This document shows, piece by piece, positions 47,680 through 58,717 of a DNA stretch of 64,000 bases. Under the pieces are notes generated by a model. That model had not been told where the DNA came from, searched no databases, and saw only the letters and a list, made by a program, of their open reading frames with translations. Position 1 is the first letter of the stretch, and every line of letters begins with the position of its first letter. Source of the DNA: Nitrosomonas sp. Nm51 (lineage in GTDB: Bacteria; Pseudomonadota; Gammaproteobacteria; Burkholderiales; Nitrosomonadaceae); contig NZ_FOGH01000008.1 in assembly GCF_900111165.1 (NCBI RefSeq), positions 1 through 64,000 on the forward strand. Direction: 5' to 3'. The translations under genes were made by a program, and so were the position numbers.

Positions 47680-48410
47680 GCCTCACCTCCATGACCGGCA
47701 TAAAACCGTTGTGTATTTTGAAAACCACGCTTGTTTTCAGGAATACGCGCACATTCCGAAATTGCCTCAGGTGATGTGACAAATAACGCCAGACTAACAT
47801 CACCCGGCTGATAGGATTCGGCAGTATCTAGTGGGTGGGGGGCTGCTGACAGCGCTATTAATGTATCCATTTCAAAACTTAAATCGACATAATCCCCCGC
47901 TTTGCTATTACCAGCATGGAAAGCCAGTTCACCGGCTGCATCAGCGGTCACCTTACTGAAAAAGTTAATATTGGATACAATATCGCGCCGCCCTAGCCCC
48001 CATTTACCCAGCTCTATCAACAGGCCATCCAGCCCGCTGCGATGCATCTGATTGCGATGCGACTGATACCGTGCAATACCATATTTCTGCTGGATCATTT
48101 CGGCATCACTTAAACCACAAACCGTGTCGTTCCAGCCCGCGGTATCCGCAGTAATACAGCAAAATATCCGCCCCATATCGGAATGGCACGCATGACCTTT
48201 GGTTAAATAGAAGGTATGCTGTGACTTCAAAGTGTCCGCCATATTGTAGCGCTCCAGCTTTTCTTCCTGATTGTAAAGAAGCACGGCCGCATTGGCGCCG
48301 CCATTGATATCCGTCAAGCGCAACGTCATGCCGCGGTGCATAATACCAGACCAGTGACATCCGCCTGGAATGTTTTCTTGCCAAAGAATCGGTTTTTGTT
48401 GATTCATCAT
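47676..48410 (-). CDS. DUF1989 protein, urea-amidolyase-associated (first gene); probable carboxyguanidine deiminase subunit
   Basis: The partner of the gene at 47020. The 244-residue product shows [11 protein letters not shown] near 34-44, [12 protein letters not shown], and S-N-I-N-F-F-S-K-V, again with V-D-L-S-F-E-M-D. Conserved Cys, His and Glu positions of DUF1989 are retained. It follows the permease gene by nine bases and is coupled to the second DUF1989 gene. The subunit names cannot be fixed from this sequence, so none are given. Confidence 0.88.
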   Translation of the reverse strand: MMNQQKPILWQENIPGGCHWSGIMHRGMTLRLTDINGGANAAVLLYNQEEKLERYNMADTLKSQHTFYLTKGHACHSDMGRIFCCITADTAGWNDTVCGLSDAEMIQQKYGIARYQSHRNQMHRSGLDGLLIELGKWGLGRRDIVSNINFFSKVTADAAGELAFHAGNSKAGDYVDLSFEMDTLIALSAAPHPLDTAESYQPGDVSLALFVTSPEAISECARIPENKRGFQNTQRFYAGHGGEA

Positions 48411-48419
48411 TATCTCCTG

Positions 48420-49877
48420 TTAAACCGGAATTTTTGAATTGTTTCGTAATTTCTTCACCAGAATAGATACTGTGGTTACACTTAGAATGCTACCTAGCAC
48501 CAAGGGTATCGCCCACAACTGCCACCAAGGCGCGTCAGTTCCCACCGCATAAGAACGAGGCCAGGCAATATTGATTAATTCAAATACTGACCAGAGAAAG
48601 GCGACGAAATTGATGATCAATCCCCAGACACCCAGCTTGAGTTCGCCAAGCGCCGGATTCCAGCGGCCCGTCAGCCGGGCAAATAAACCGACGCCAGTTG
48701 TCATGGCGAACATGGCGTATAACCCACCGGTACCGAAAGCAATCACCGTCGCTACTGCGCCGTCATTCAGCCCCAGCAGCAAGCCAAGCCCTGCCAATGT
48801 GACGGTAAAAAGGATGGCATTACGCGGCGTTTTGTCAGCTGTTACGTTGCTTAATACAGCAGGCATATTACCTTCACGCGCCATGGAATAGACGATTCGG
48901 GACGTATATTTAACGACTGAAGCCCCGCAGGCGAGAAAAGCGATCATAACAATGCCGGAAAATGGTTTCTCGATCCAGGCGCCAAAACGACTGGCTATCA
49001 AAGGGGTGACCGGATCAGATGTTTTACTGGTATTTACCAGTGTGTCATGATCGAAGGCCAATATCAGCGCGGCGGAATTGAACAACACAATGGTCCCTAC
49101 CCCCATCAAAGCAAAAAAAATCGCGCGGGGCACCATTCGTTTGGGTTGATGGGTTTCTTCTGCAGTTGTCGAACAAGCATCAAATCCAATGAATGCCCAG
49201 CCGGCAATTGCTAGCGCCGCCAGGAAAGCAGCAGTCTCGGTTGGTGCTGAACCGGAACCCATGTGTTGAAATAATTCGGAGAAACCATGCTGGCGGAAAA
49301 AGAAAAACAATAACAAAGCAATACCGAACGACCCAATAATCTCAGCGTAAACACCCAATGCGATTATTGACTTAAAAATATTAACATGGGCAAGATTGAG
49401 CAGCATGCACAACACTAAAAATACCGCACCCCAGAATACCATAGTGGGGCCACCGCCATCGGTCGATCCCCAAAAGGTTGCCAGCCAAATGCCACCGGTA
49501 TACGCAGTCGTGGTTAACATCGCGATGGTGGAACTGACGTAAATGACACCGGCATATTGACCCGCCGTAACACCGCCCAGCTGGCGTGCCCATTTATAGG
49601 ATCCGCCGGCAATCGGAAATTGTGAGGATAGCTCAGCATATATCGTAGCCACCAGCAGTTGCATCACCAGACAAATAGCCAGTGCTGCAAACCAGCCGCC
49701 ACCGGTTACCGTTGTCTGCACACCAATAATGGCATATAATCCAACCACGGGCGAAACAACCGCAAAGCCCAGCGTAAAACTGTGCCAGACACTCATGCTG
49801 CGATGCAGAATATCGGTATCAGCTGTATCGCTGCCGGAAGAAGATAATTGCTGCTGAAGGACTTTAGATTTAGACAT
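48420..49877 (-). CDS. APC-family permease of the urea-carboxylase/guanidine operon
   Basis: An amino-acid/polyamine/organocation transporter, as found with urea-carboxylase operons. It probably imports guanidine or a related cation. ATG 49877 (M-S-K-S-K-V-L-Q-Q-Q) is taken because the upstream TTG 49895 has no family support. Of 485 residues, the family opening S-F-T-L-G-F-A-V-V-S-P-V-V-G-L-Y is at about 32-47 and Q-F-P-I-A-G-G-S-Y-K-W-A is near 105. About twelve hydrophobic helices are visible. It is first in the operon and lies directly after the riboswitch terminator. Confidence 0.9.
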   Translation of the reverse strand: MSKSKVLQQQLSSSGSDTADTDILHRSMSVWHSFTLGFAVVSPVVGLYAIIGVQTTVTGGGWFAALAICLVMQLLVATIYAELSSQFPIAGGSYKWARQLGGVTAGQYAGVIYVSSTIAMLTTTAYTGGIWLATFWGSTDGGGPTMVFWGAVFLVLCMLLNLAHVNIFKSIIALGVYAEIIGSFGIALLLFFFFRQHGFSELFQHMGSGSAPTETAAFLAALAIAGWAFIGFDACSTTAEETHQPKRMVPRAIFFALMGVGTIVLFNSAALILAFDHDTLVNTSKTSDPVTPLIASRFGAWIEKPFSGIVMIAFLACGASVVKYTSRIVYSMAREGNMPAVLSNVTADKTPRNAILFTVTLAGLGLLLGLNDGAVATVIAFGTGGLYAMFAMTTGVGLFARLTGRWNPALGELKLGVWGLIINFVAFLWSVFELINIAWPRSYAVGTDAPWWQLWAIPLVLGSILSVTTVSILVKKLRNNSKIPV

Positions 49878-49900
49878 AACAAGACTCTTTAACACGATTA

Positions 49901-49946
49901 ATAAAAACGCCGAGAATCAATGTATTTAAACATCTCAATCTCCCGG
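49901..49946 (-). terminator. Riboswitch-controlled intrinsic terminator
   Basis: On the minus strand CCGGGAG (complement of 49940-49946) can pair with TTCTCGG (complement of 49910-49916), counting G-U pairs, and the hairpin is followed by CGTTTTTATT. The 5' arm is also the conserved 3' strand of the guanidine-I aptamer. Ligand binding should therefore keep it from forming the terminator and switch the operon on. Confidence 0.75.
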
Positions 49947-50045
49947 GCTTTTATCCCTCCGTGGAGCCTCATTATTATGAGACCGGAAACTCTCGGACCA
50001 AGCGCCTAGCAAACAGGCCGGAACCCTAGTTTCCCCATTTTCGAT
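49930..50045 (-). promoter_or_regulatory. Guanidine-I (ykkC-type) riboswitch
   Basis: Read on the minus strand, the leader carries the conserved blocks of the class in order: ACTAGGGTTCCGG, TGGTCCGAGAG, ACGGAGGGATAAAAGC and CCCGGGAGA. These build the guanidine-binding pocket of ykkC RNAs. The aptamer ends about 50 bases before the permease ATG and overlaps the terminator at 49901-49946. The gap from here to the transposase gene at 50254 shows no other gene, only AT-rich DNA in which the promoter of this operon probably lies. Confidence 0.95.
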
Positions 50046-50253
50046 CTGTACTACTTATTGATTAACTTATAATACGCGGCGTAGGTTAATAATAATATAA
50101 AGTACTTAATACTATTCTACCTGCCAAATTCCAAAAGTCAACAGTATACTCACCGCACTTCAGGGTGAATTTGTTCACTAATTAAAATCAATCAGATTCA
50201 GAAAGTTATTTAAAGATCTGGACAAGCGAGCATTTTCAGAGTAAAAAGTGCTC

Positions 50254-51548
50254 ATGAAAATCAATCTTGGGCAATTAAGTACTCGCCCAGTACGCAAAGT
50301 TGAAGAGCCTCGCTACCGGGAGTTGATGCAGCAATACCACTATCTTGGCGATTTAGCCAAGATCGGTCATACACTCTGGTATGTTGCCACCCATGGCGAT
50401 GAATGGGCGGCATTGCTGAGTTTTTCAGCTGCTGCCTGGAAGTGCGGTGTACGTGATCGTTGGATCGGATGGGATTTCCGTCACCAATATGATCGCTTGA
50501 AGTTAATCGCCAACAACAGTCGCTTTCTGATCTTGCCTGAGTGGCACTATCCCAATCTGGGCTCTAAAGCGTTGTCCTTGTGCCACCAAAGAATTGCCGG
50601 TGATTGGCGAATACATTTTGGCCAGTCCCTGCTCTTGCTGGAGACCTTTGTTGATCCGTCGCGTTTCCACGGTACAGTCTACCGTGCAGCGAATTGGACT
50701 TGCCTTGGGCTGACACGGGGATATAGCCGTACCCGCGATGGCTACAGTACTGTTGCCACCTCTCCAAAATTGGTCTTTACCCTACCCGTGCAACGTGACG
50801 CACGTGCACAACTCTCCCGTTTTACCCTCAACCCTATCTATCGTACTGGAGCCCCCAAGATCATGCTGACTGTCCAACAAATGCGCACACTACCAGATTT
50901 TTTTAATGACATCCCTGATCCGCGTAGAGCCGAAGGCAAGCGTCATCGGCTGTCTGTGGTGCTGGGTATCGCTGCAGGGGCAACTCTGTGCGGCATGCGT
51001 GGTTATAAGGCCATCGCAGCATGGGCAAAAGATCTGAAGCCCAAAGCCCGCGAACGCTTCGGGTGTCGACGCGAGAATAAAAAATACGTTGTTCCCAGCG
51101 AGTCTATCATCCGGGACGTGTTGGTCCGGGTCGATCCGGTCAAGCTTGATCTCGCTCTACAGCAATGGAACGCGGCCTTTGCCAAAGAAGACCAAAGCCT
51201 TGCAATTGACGGCAAGACGATGTGCAGCGCCATAGACGAAGCGGGACGGCAAACACACATCATGAGCGTCGTGGGCCACGAGACGGCTTTGTGTCTCACC
51301 CAAAAAAAGTCGGCACTCTGCCCGTAGAGAGCGGCGAAACCAAGCAAACCAATGAAATCGGTATATTCATCCCGTTGCTGGAAAGCATCGATATCCAAGG
51401 CAAGGACATTACCGCTGATGCGCTTCTGACGCAACGTAAACTCGCATCCTTCGTGGTAGATCGAAAGGCGCATTACCACTTTACTGTTAAAGGTAATCAG
51501 GCTTCGCTCAAGACTGACATCGCGCTACTTTTTGAGATCAGCTCTTAG
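50254..51548 (+). pseudogene. DUF4338 (DruA-type)-ISAs1 transposase fusion, frame-changed and truncated
   Basis: From ATG 50254 the first about 200 residues match the DUF4338 pattern known from the Druantia protein DruA (L-M-Q-Q-Y-H-Y-L-G-D, F-L-I-L-P-E-W-H-Y-P-N-L-G-S, G-L-T-R-G-Y-S-R). The frame runs on into an ISAs1-type DDE transposase (D-F-F-N-D-I-P-D-P-R-R; L-A-I-D-G-K-T-M), which also has its own ATG at 50863. The zero frame stops at 51327. The ISAs1 reading continues in the -1 frame (V-E-S-G-E-T-K-Q-T-N-E-I) from an in-frame A_AAA_AAG at 51303-51309, to 51548. The transposase C terminus is missing; a recombinase fragment follows. Probably inactive. Confidence 0.75.
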
Positions 51549-51878
51549 ACCGGATTGTCGATGCAGACTCGCCGCTGGTCGCCAAGGCGCTCGAAAAACG
51601 GATAGAGGAATTGCAGAGTCAAAAGCTTGTGATCGAGGAAAAATTAAACCGTTGCGGTCGTTCACTCAAAACCTATGACGAGATGTATCGAACTTCGTTA
51701 CAATTTCTTCAAGAACCCCATAAAATATGGGCCTACGGACGGTTTGAGGACAAACGTGCGGTGCTAAAACTCACCTTTACTGACCGCCTAACCTATGTAC
51801 GAAATGCAGGGTATCGAACCCCTGATTTATCATTACCTTTCAAACTGTTAGGGGATAATTCTGGTCAAAAAATGTTAA
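51545..51878 (+). pseudogene. Serine recombinase C-terminal remnant (copy 2)
   Basis: The frame reads V-D-A-D-S-P-L-V-A-K-A-L-E-K-R-I-E-E-L, a coiled-coil region, then R-F-E-D-K-R-A-V-L-K-L-T-F-T-D-R and R-T-P-D-L-S-L-P-F-K-L-L, the C-terminal pattern of large serine recombinases. The catalytic N terminus is lost and the ISAs1 fragment abuts it. The last 130 bases are repeated in diverged form at 32202-32345. The 3' end meets the tRNA-Leu gene. Confidence 0.7.
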
Positions 51879-51965
51879 TGGTGCCGAGGGGGGGAATCGA
51901 ACCCCCATGATGTCACCATCGCTGGATTTTGAATCCAGTGCGTCTACCAATTCCGCCACCTCGGC
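51879..51965 (-). tRNA. tRNA-Leu(CAA)
   Basis: On the minus strand the gene reads GCCGAGGTGGCGGAATTGG at the 5' end, with D-loop GGTAGACGC. The anticodon arm CTGGA-TTCAAAA-TCCAG gives anticodon CAA. A long variable arm (GATGGTGACATC) marks it as class II, the T-arm has GGTTCGATTCC, and CCA is encoded (51879-51881). The acceptor stem pairs fully. 87 nt including CCA. Confidence 0.97.
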
Positions 51966-52180
51966 AAGTGCCGACTGTTTTTTGCTAGTACAAAAGAAGA
52001 ACGCAATTATCACTGAATTTGTCAGCTTCAGCAAGCCGCGCCGGTAAAAATACCACCATCAGTATATAATTGCGCATTTTCGATGAATTTGAGGCGTATC
52101 GCTGCTCTGGTTTATAAAATACAGGGTTTTCCGTTTTCAATACGCCAACATTTTTATCGATCGCGTATCTGTTAATTGAA

Positions 52181-54297
<2,117 letters not shown>

Positions 54298-54356
54298 TCA
54301 GCCTGCATCATGCTAATATGTGCACTTTTTGATTAATCGTTCCTTGGAGAAATATC

Positions 54357-54839
54357 ATGCTGATTAGCGAAGCATACGCGCAGGCCGCCGAATCCGGACA
54401 AGCCGGTGCAGGTTGGGCGAATCTCATTCTGTTAATAGGTATTTTTGTTATTTTCTGGCTGCTGCTGATTCGTCCACAGGCGAAGCGCGCCAAAGAACAT
54501 AAACAAATGGTCGAAAACCTGCAAAGGGGCGACGAAGTCATTACCAATGGCGGCATACTGGGTTTAATACTCAATGTCAGCGAAAGCTACGTAGTCGTGG
54601 AAATTGCGTCCAGCCTTGAAGTCATTGTGCTGAAATCCTCGGTTCAAACACTATTACCCAAAGGGACGCTTAAAAGTATCGAACCATCCAAAGGCGGCAA
54701 ACAGGTTAAAAAAGCAGCCAAAAGCGCGCCTCCGGCAACAGCGACAGAAAGCAAAACGACCGATGATGCAGCAACGCCATCCGATCATGCATCCGATAAC
54801 AGCAATGAGGGCGCATCCAAACCAGGCGACAAAGATTAA
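54357..54839 (+). CDS. yajC: Sec translocon accessory subunit YajC
   Basis: A single-pass inner-membrane protein associated with SecD-SecF. It has one helix (about 20-40: W-A-N-L-I-L-L-I-G-I-F-V-I-F-W-L-L-L-I-R), then the conserved R-P-Q-A-K-R-A-K-E-H and G-D-E-V-I-T-N-G-G-I-L-G motifs. At 160 residues it is longer than E. coli YajC (110); the extra C-terminal 50 residues are Ala/Ser/Thr/Lys-rich and probably disordered. It starts the secretion part of the operon. Confidence 0.93.
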   Translation: MLISEAYAQAAESGQAGAGWANLILLIGIFVIFWLLLIRPQAKRAKEHKQMVENLQRGDEVITNGGILGLILNVSESYVVVEIASSLEVIVLKSSVQTLLPKGTLKSIEPSKGGKQVKKAAKSAPPATATESKTTDDAATPSDHASDNSNEGASKPGDKD

Positions 54840-54927
54840 ATCTTGTAGCGAACCTGGTTGATTCTTTTAGGGGTCTTTTTTCCACTTCATCGCTTTTCAA
54901 CAACATTATAATCATTACTGAATACTC

Positions 54928-57075
54928 ATGAACCGCTACCCGCTTTGGAAATACTTGATTATTGCGGTTTCCTTGTCACTCGGACTGCTCTATACCCTGC
55001 CTAATTTTTTTGGCGAATCCCCAGCCGTGCAAATTTCTCCATTGAGAATGGCAACCCAGGCAGATAATGCCTTGCTGCAACGGGTTGAAACAACGCTGGC
55101 AAACGCCGGTATCCCGATTGACGGTCTTTTTCTGGAAGAAGGCAGCATCAAGGTGCGCTTTGAGGACACTGACACACAAATCAAAGCCAAAGACTTACTC
55201 CAGTCAACGTTAGGCGACGACTATATGGTCGCGTTGAACTTGCTGCCCAACTCTCCACAGTGGTTGAGTGATTTGGGTGCGTTGCCGATGTATCTCGGAC
55301 TTGATCTTCGCGGCGGTGTCCACTTCATGCTCGAAGTCGATATGGAAGGTGCAGTCAGTAAAACACTCGACCGCCACAGCACGGATATCCGCTCGACTTT
55401 ACGTGAAAAAAGAATTCCCTATGCCGGTGTTGAAAAACAGGATAAAACATTAACGATCAGGTTCCGTGATGCCGAATCGCGTGCGCAGGCTTTAGACGAA
55501 CTGAAATCAACCTACGAAGACCTGCAATTCAAAGAGGAACAGATTGGCAACCGCTTTAACTTGATCGCTGCCATTAAGCCGGAAGCACTGGTACAAATGC
55601 AGGATTCCACTGTTCAGCAAAATATAACGACGCTGCGTAACCGGGTCAACGAACTGGGTGTGGCGGAACCGATTATTCAAAAAGCAGGCGCTGACCGCGT
55701 AATCGTCCAGTTGCCGGGTGTTCAGGACACCGCCAAAGCAAAGGAGATCCTTGGCCGTACGGCAACGCTGGAAATACGCATGGTTGACGATGAACGCGAT
55801 CTCGACGCGGCGCTGCAAGGCCGCATACCATTTGGCACTGAGCTTTACGATGAACGCGGTGGCGGGCCTCTATTGGTCAAAAAACAGGTATTGCTGACAG
55901 GTGAACGTATTATCGATGCGCAGCCTGGCTTTAATGAAGACAATCAGCCAGCCGTGCACCTTCGGCTGGATAATAACGGGGCGCAGATTTTTAAGAAACT
56001 GACACGCGAAAACGTCGGCAGACGCATGGCTATACTGTTGATTGAGCGCAATCTGGCTGAAGTCGTCACTGCGCCAGTTATCCGTGAAGAAATCGGTGGC
56101 GGCAGGGTACAAATCAGCGGGCGCATGACTACAGCTGAAGCACGCGATGTCGCGCTGCTGCTTCGTGCCGGTGCACTGGCCGCACCCATGGATATCATCG
56201 AAGAACGTACCGTCGGCCCCAGCCTGGGTGCGGACAATATTGCCAGAGGGTTTAATTCGACACTTTACGGCTTTCTGGCAGTCGCGGTCTTTATTATGCT
56301 GTATTACATGGCATTCGGTGTCATTTCCGTCCTGGCGCTCAGCTTAAATCTGTTATTGTTGATTGGTCTGCTGTCCATTCTGCAAGCGACGCTGACATTG
56401 CCAGGCATGGCGGCGCTGGCGCTGACCGTCGGCATGGCCATCGACGCCAACGTACTGATCAATGAGCGCATACGCGACGAACTGCGCGCCGGTGTATCGC
56501 CGCAGCTTGCGATTAGCGCCGGATACGAACGTGCCACCGGAACAATTCTTGACTCGAATATCACTACACTGATTGCAGGTATCGCACTGTTCGCATTCGG
56601 TTCCGGACCGGTAAAAGGATTCGCAGTTGTGCTTTGTCTCGGCATTTTGACTTCAGTGTTTACTGCAATCTTCGTATCGCGTGGCTTGGTCAACTATATG
56701 TATGGCAGCCGCCGCAAACTGGAAGTTGTACCCATCGGCAAAATCTGGATACCCGAGACTGAAAATGCCAGGAAACGGTTTAAATACAAATTACCGCCAG
56801 AACCGGGTGACGCCACTGCATCAGAATTGACGGAATCGACCCAAATACAAAACGAGAAAACATTCGGCACTGCGGTTGAGCCGGTCATTGAAAACACTTT
56901 AAAAAAAAGGAATGAAGCCGCGGCAATAACGAATCCCGAAGCGATTCCGGAAGAAAACCAATCTACTGCAACTAGTGAAAATGAACCGGCGGCAGCAACG
57001 GGCGCAACGCCAAAAAAATCGACGCGCATACGCGGGAAACGAAAACAGACATCCCGTAAAGCTAAGAAAAAATAG
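54928..57075 (+). CDS. secD: Protein translocase subunit SecD
   Basis: With SecF it uses the proton gradient to finish export through SecYEG. The 715-residue product has an N-terminal helix, the L-G-L-D-L-R-G-G-V-H-F-M box (about 128-139), the large periplasmic P1 region, and five C-terminal membrane helices (about 445-600, with M-A-I-D-A-N-V-L-I-N-E-R). It is about 100 residues longer than E. coli SecD. The cytoplasmic tail (about 615-715) is low-complexity and ends in a very basic stretch (K-K-S-T-R-I-R-G-K-R-K). secF follows after 44 bases. Confidence 0.96.
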   Translation: MNRYPLWKYLIIAVSLSLGLLYTLPNFFGESPAVQISPLRMATQADNALLQRVETTLANAGIPIDGLFLEEGSIKVRFEDTDTQIKAKDLLQSTLGDDYMVALNLLPNSPQWLSDLGALPMYLGLDLRGGVHFMLEVDMEGAVSKTLDRHSTDIRSTLREKRIPYAGVEKQDKTLTIRFRDAESRAQALDELKSTYEDLQFKEEQIGNRFNLIAAIKPEALVQMQDSTVQQNITTLRNRVNELGVAEPIIQKAGADRVIVQLPGVQDTAKAKEILGRTATLEIRMVDDERDLDAALQGRIPFGTELYDERGGGPLLVKKQVLLTGERIIDAQPGFNEDNQPAVHLRLDNNGAQIFKKLTRENVGRRMAILLIERNLAEVVTAPVIREEIGGGRVQISGRMTTAEARDVALLLRAGALAAPMDIIEERTVGPSLGADNIARGFNSTLYGFLAVAVFIMLYYMAFGVISVLALSLNLLLLIGLLSILQATLTLPGMAALALTVGMAIDANVLINERIRDELRAGVSPQLAISAGYERATGTILDSNITTLIAGIALFAFGSGPVKGFAVVLCLGILTSVFTAIFVSRGLVNYMYGSRRKLEVVPIGKIWIPETENARKRFKYKLPPEPGDATASELTESTQIQNEKTFGTAVEPVIENTLKKRNEAAAITNPEAIPEENQSTATSENEPAAATGATPKKSTRIRGKRKQTSRKAKKK

Positions 57076-57119
57076 CCCGCCAAGACATGATTTAAACAGG
57101 ATTTTTAGAGGAATAACCA

Positions 57120-58058
57120 ATGGAATTTTTCAGATTCAGCCGTGACATCCCTTTTATGGACTGGCGGCGCAGTGCAGCGGTGATCTCAATCCTGGCATTC
57201 ATTCTATCCGTTTTCTTTATTGCGACCAGAGGACTGAATCTTGGCGTGGACTTTACCGGCGGAACCGTACTTGAAGTCAGTTACGAACAAACTGCCGATC
57301 TGAATAACATCAGAGAAGTACTGGCAGGCATGAATATGTCAGACGCCACTGTGCAGAATTTCGGCACTTCCCGCGATGTGATGATTCGCCTGCCCATCAT
57401 GTCTGAATATTCCAGCGCACAATTGTCAGAAGCGGTTCTGGACGCGTTGCGCGAAGCGGACAGTACGACTGAAATGCGCCGCGTGGAGTTTGTCGGACCG
57501 CAGGTCGGGCAGGAATTGCTGGAAAACGGTGCACTGGCTTTGTTATTCGTATCACTCGGTATCGTAGCCTATCTGGCGGTACGTTTTGAGTGGAAATTTG
57601 GTATTGCCGGGATAATCGCCAACCTGCATGACGTCATTATCATTCTGGGTTTCTTTGCATTCTTCCAATGGGAATTTTCACTGACCGTTTTAGCTGCAGT
57701 TCTCGCAGTACTGGGCTACTCCGTTAACGAATCCGTAGTCATTTTTGACCGCATACGCGAAAACTTCCGCAAATTGCGCAAGGTACCGGTCAAACAGGTT
57801 ATCAACAATGCCATCACACGTACTATGGCACGTACGATCATGACGCACGGCAGCACGCAAATGGTCATCATCTCCATGCTGTTATTCGGCGGCGAGGTTT
57901 TATATTATTTCGCACTGGCATTAACCATAGGCATCTGGTTTGGCATCTATTCTTCCATCATGGTAGCCAGCTCGATTTTAATTCTGCTGGGAGTCAAACG
58001 CGAAGACCTATTGCAGCAGGAAGAAAAGAAACCGGAGAATGACGGCGCTGTGGTCTGA
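57120..58058 (+). CDS. secF: Protein translocase subunit SecF
   Basis: Partner of SecD. A GAGGAA site precedes ATG 57120. Of 312 residues, the first helix (about 17-37) is followed by the N-L-G-V-D-F-T-G-G-T-V-L-E-V periplasmic box (about 40-53) and a C-terminal five-helix domain with Y-S-V-N-E-S-V-V-I-F-D-R-I-R-E-N (about 200-215), the SecF signature. It ends in a short polar tail. Confidence 0.97.
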   Translation: MEFFRFSRDIPFMDWRRSAAVISILAFILSVFFIATRGLNLGVDFTGGTVLEVSYEQTADLNNIREVLAGMNMSDATVQNFGTSRDVMIRLPIMSEYSSAQLSEAVLDALREADSTTEMRRVEFVGPQVGQELLENGALALLFVSLGIVAYLAVRFEWKFGIAGIIANLHDVIIILGFFAFFQWEFSLTVLAAVLAVLGYSVNESVVIFDRIRENFRKLRKVPVKQVINNAITRTMARTIMTHGSTQMVIISMLLFGGEVLYYFALALTIGIWFGIYSSIMVASSILILLGVKREDLLQQEEKKPENDGAVV

Positions 58059-58100
58059 CGCTGATGCATTGGATTTTTTCTCTGTACAGAGGCTACCGGA

Positions 58101-58712
58101 TTGATTGCAGAAATTATTGAGTGGATCGTCAACACCATCGGCAGCCTGGGCTATCCAGGCATTTTTGTTCTGATGCTGCTTGAATCGAGTTTTGTGCCTT
58201 TTCCAAGTGAAGTCATCATGATACCGGCCGGATACCTTGCTTCAAAAGGCGAAATGCATATTCTGATTGTCATAGTGTGCGGAATTTTCGGCAGCCTCAT
58301 CGGTGCACTCGTCAACTATTATCTGGCAGTATGGCTCGGGCGCCCATTTTTATTGCGCTACGGCAAATATGTCATGTTTAGTGAAGTCCATCTGCAGAAA
58401 ATGGAAATTTTTTTTCAACGTCACGGACATATTTCCACTTTTACCGGTCGTCTGATTCCGATGGTGCGTCAGTACATTTCAATACCGGCTGGCCTGGCGC
58501 GCATGCATTTACCGATATTTTGTTTTTACACCAGTCTTGGCGCCGGCATCTGGGTAATCATACTGACAGTACTCGGTTATTTTATTGGAGAGAACGAAGC
58601 GCTGATTAAAGATTATCTGCGTGACATTATGATTATGCTGCTTATTGCTTGTACGATCGGCGTTGTCATTTACTGGCTGCGCCAACGCAGATCGCATCGA
58701 ACACATTTGTAA
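58101..58712 (+). CDS. DedA-family membrane protein
   Basis: A member of the DedA (VTT/SNARE-associated) family, which includes flippases of polyprenyl phosphate and other lipids. The TTG 58101 start gives 203 residues. The family motifs are [13 protein letters not shown] (about 28-40), G[12 protein letters not shown], and [17 protein letters not shown] (about 115-131), with the conserved Arg and Pro. It lies 42 bases after secF and five bases before the GNAT-nitrilase gene. Confidence 0.9.
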   Translation: MIAEIIEWIVNTIGSLGYPGIFVLMLLESSFVPFPSEVIMIPAGYLASKGEMHILIVIVCGIFGSLIGALVNYYLAVWLGRPFLLRYGKYVMFSEVHLQKMEIFFQRHGHISTFTGRLIPMVRQYISIPAGLARMHLPIFCFYTSLGAGIWVIILTVLGYFIGENEALIKDYLRDIMIMLLIACTIGVVIYWLRQRRSHRTHL

Positions 58713-58717
58713 TCGCC

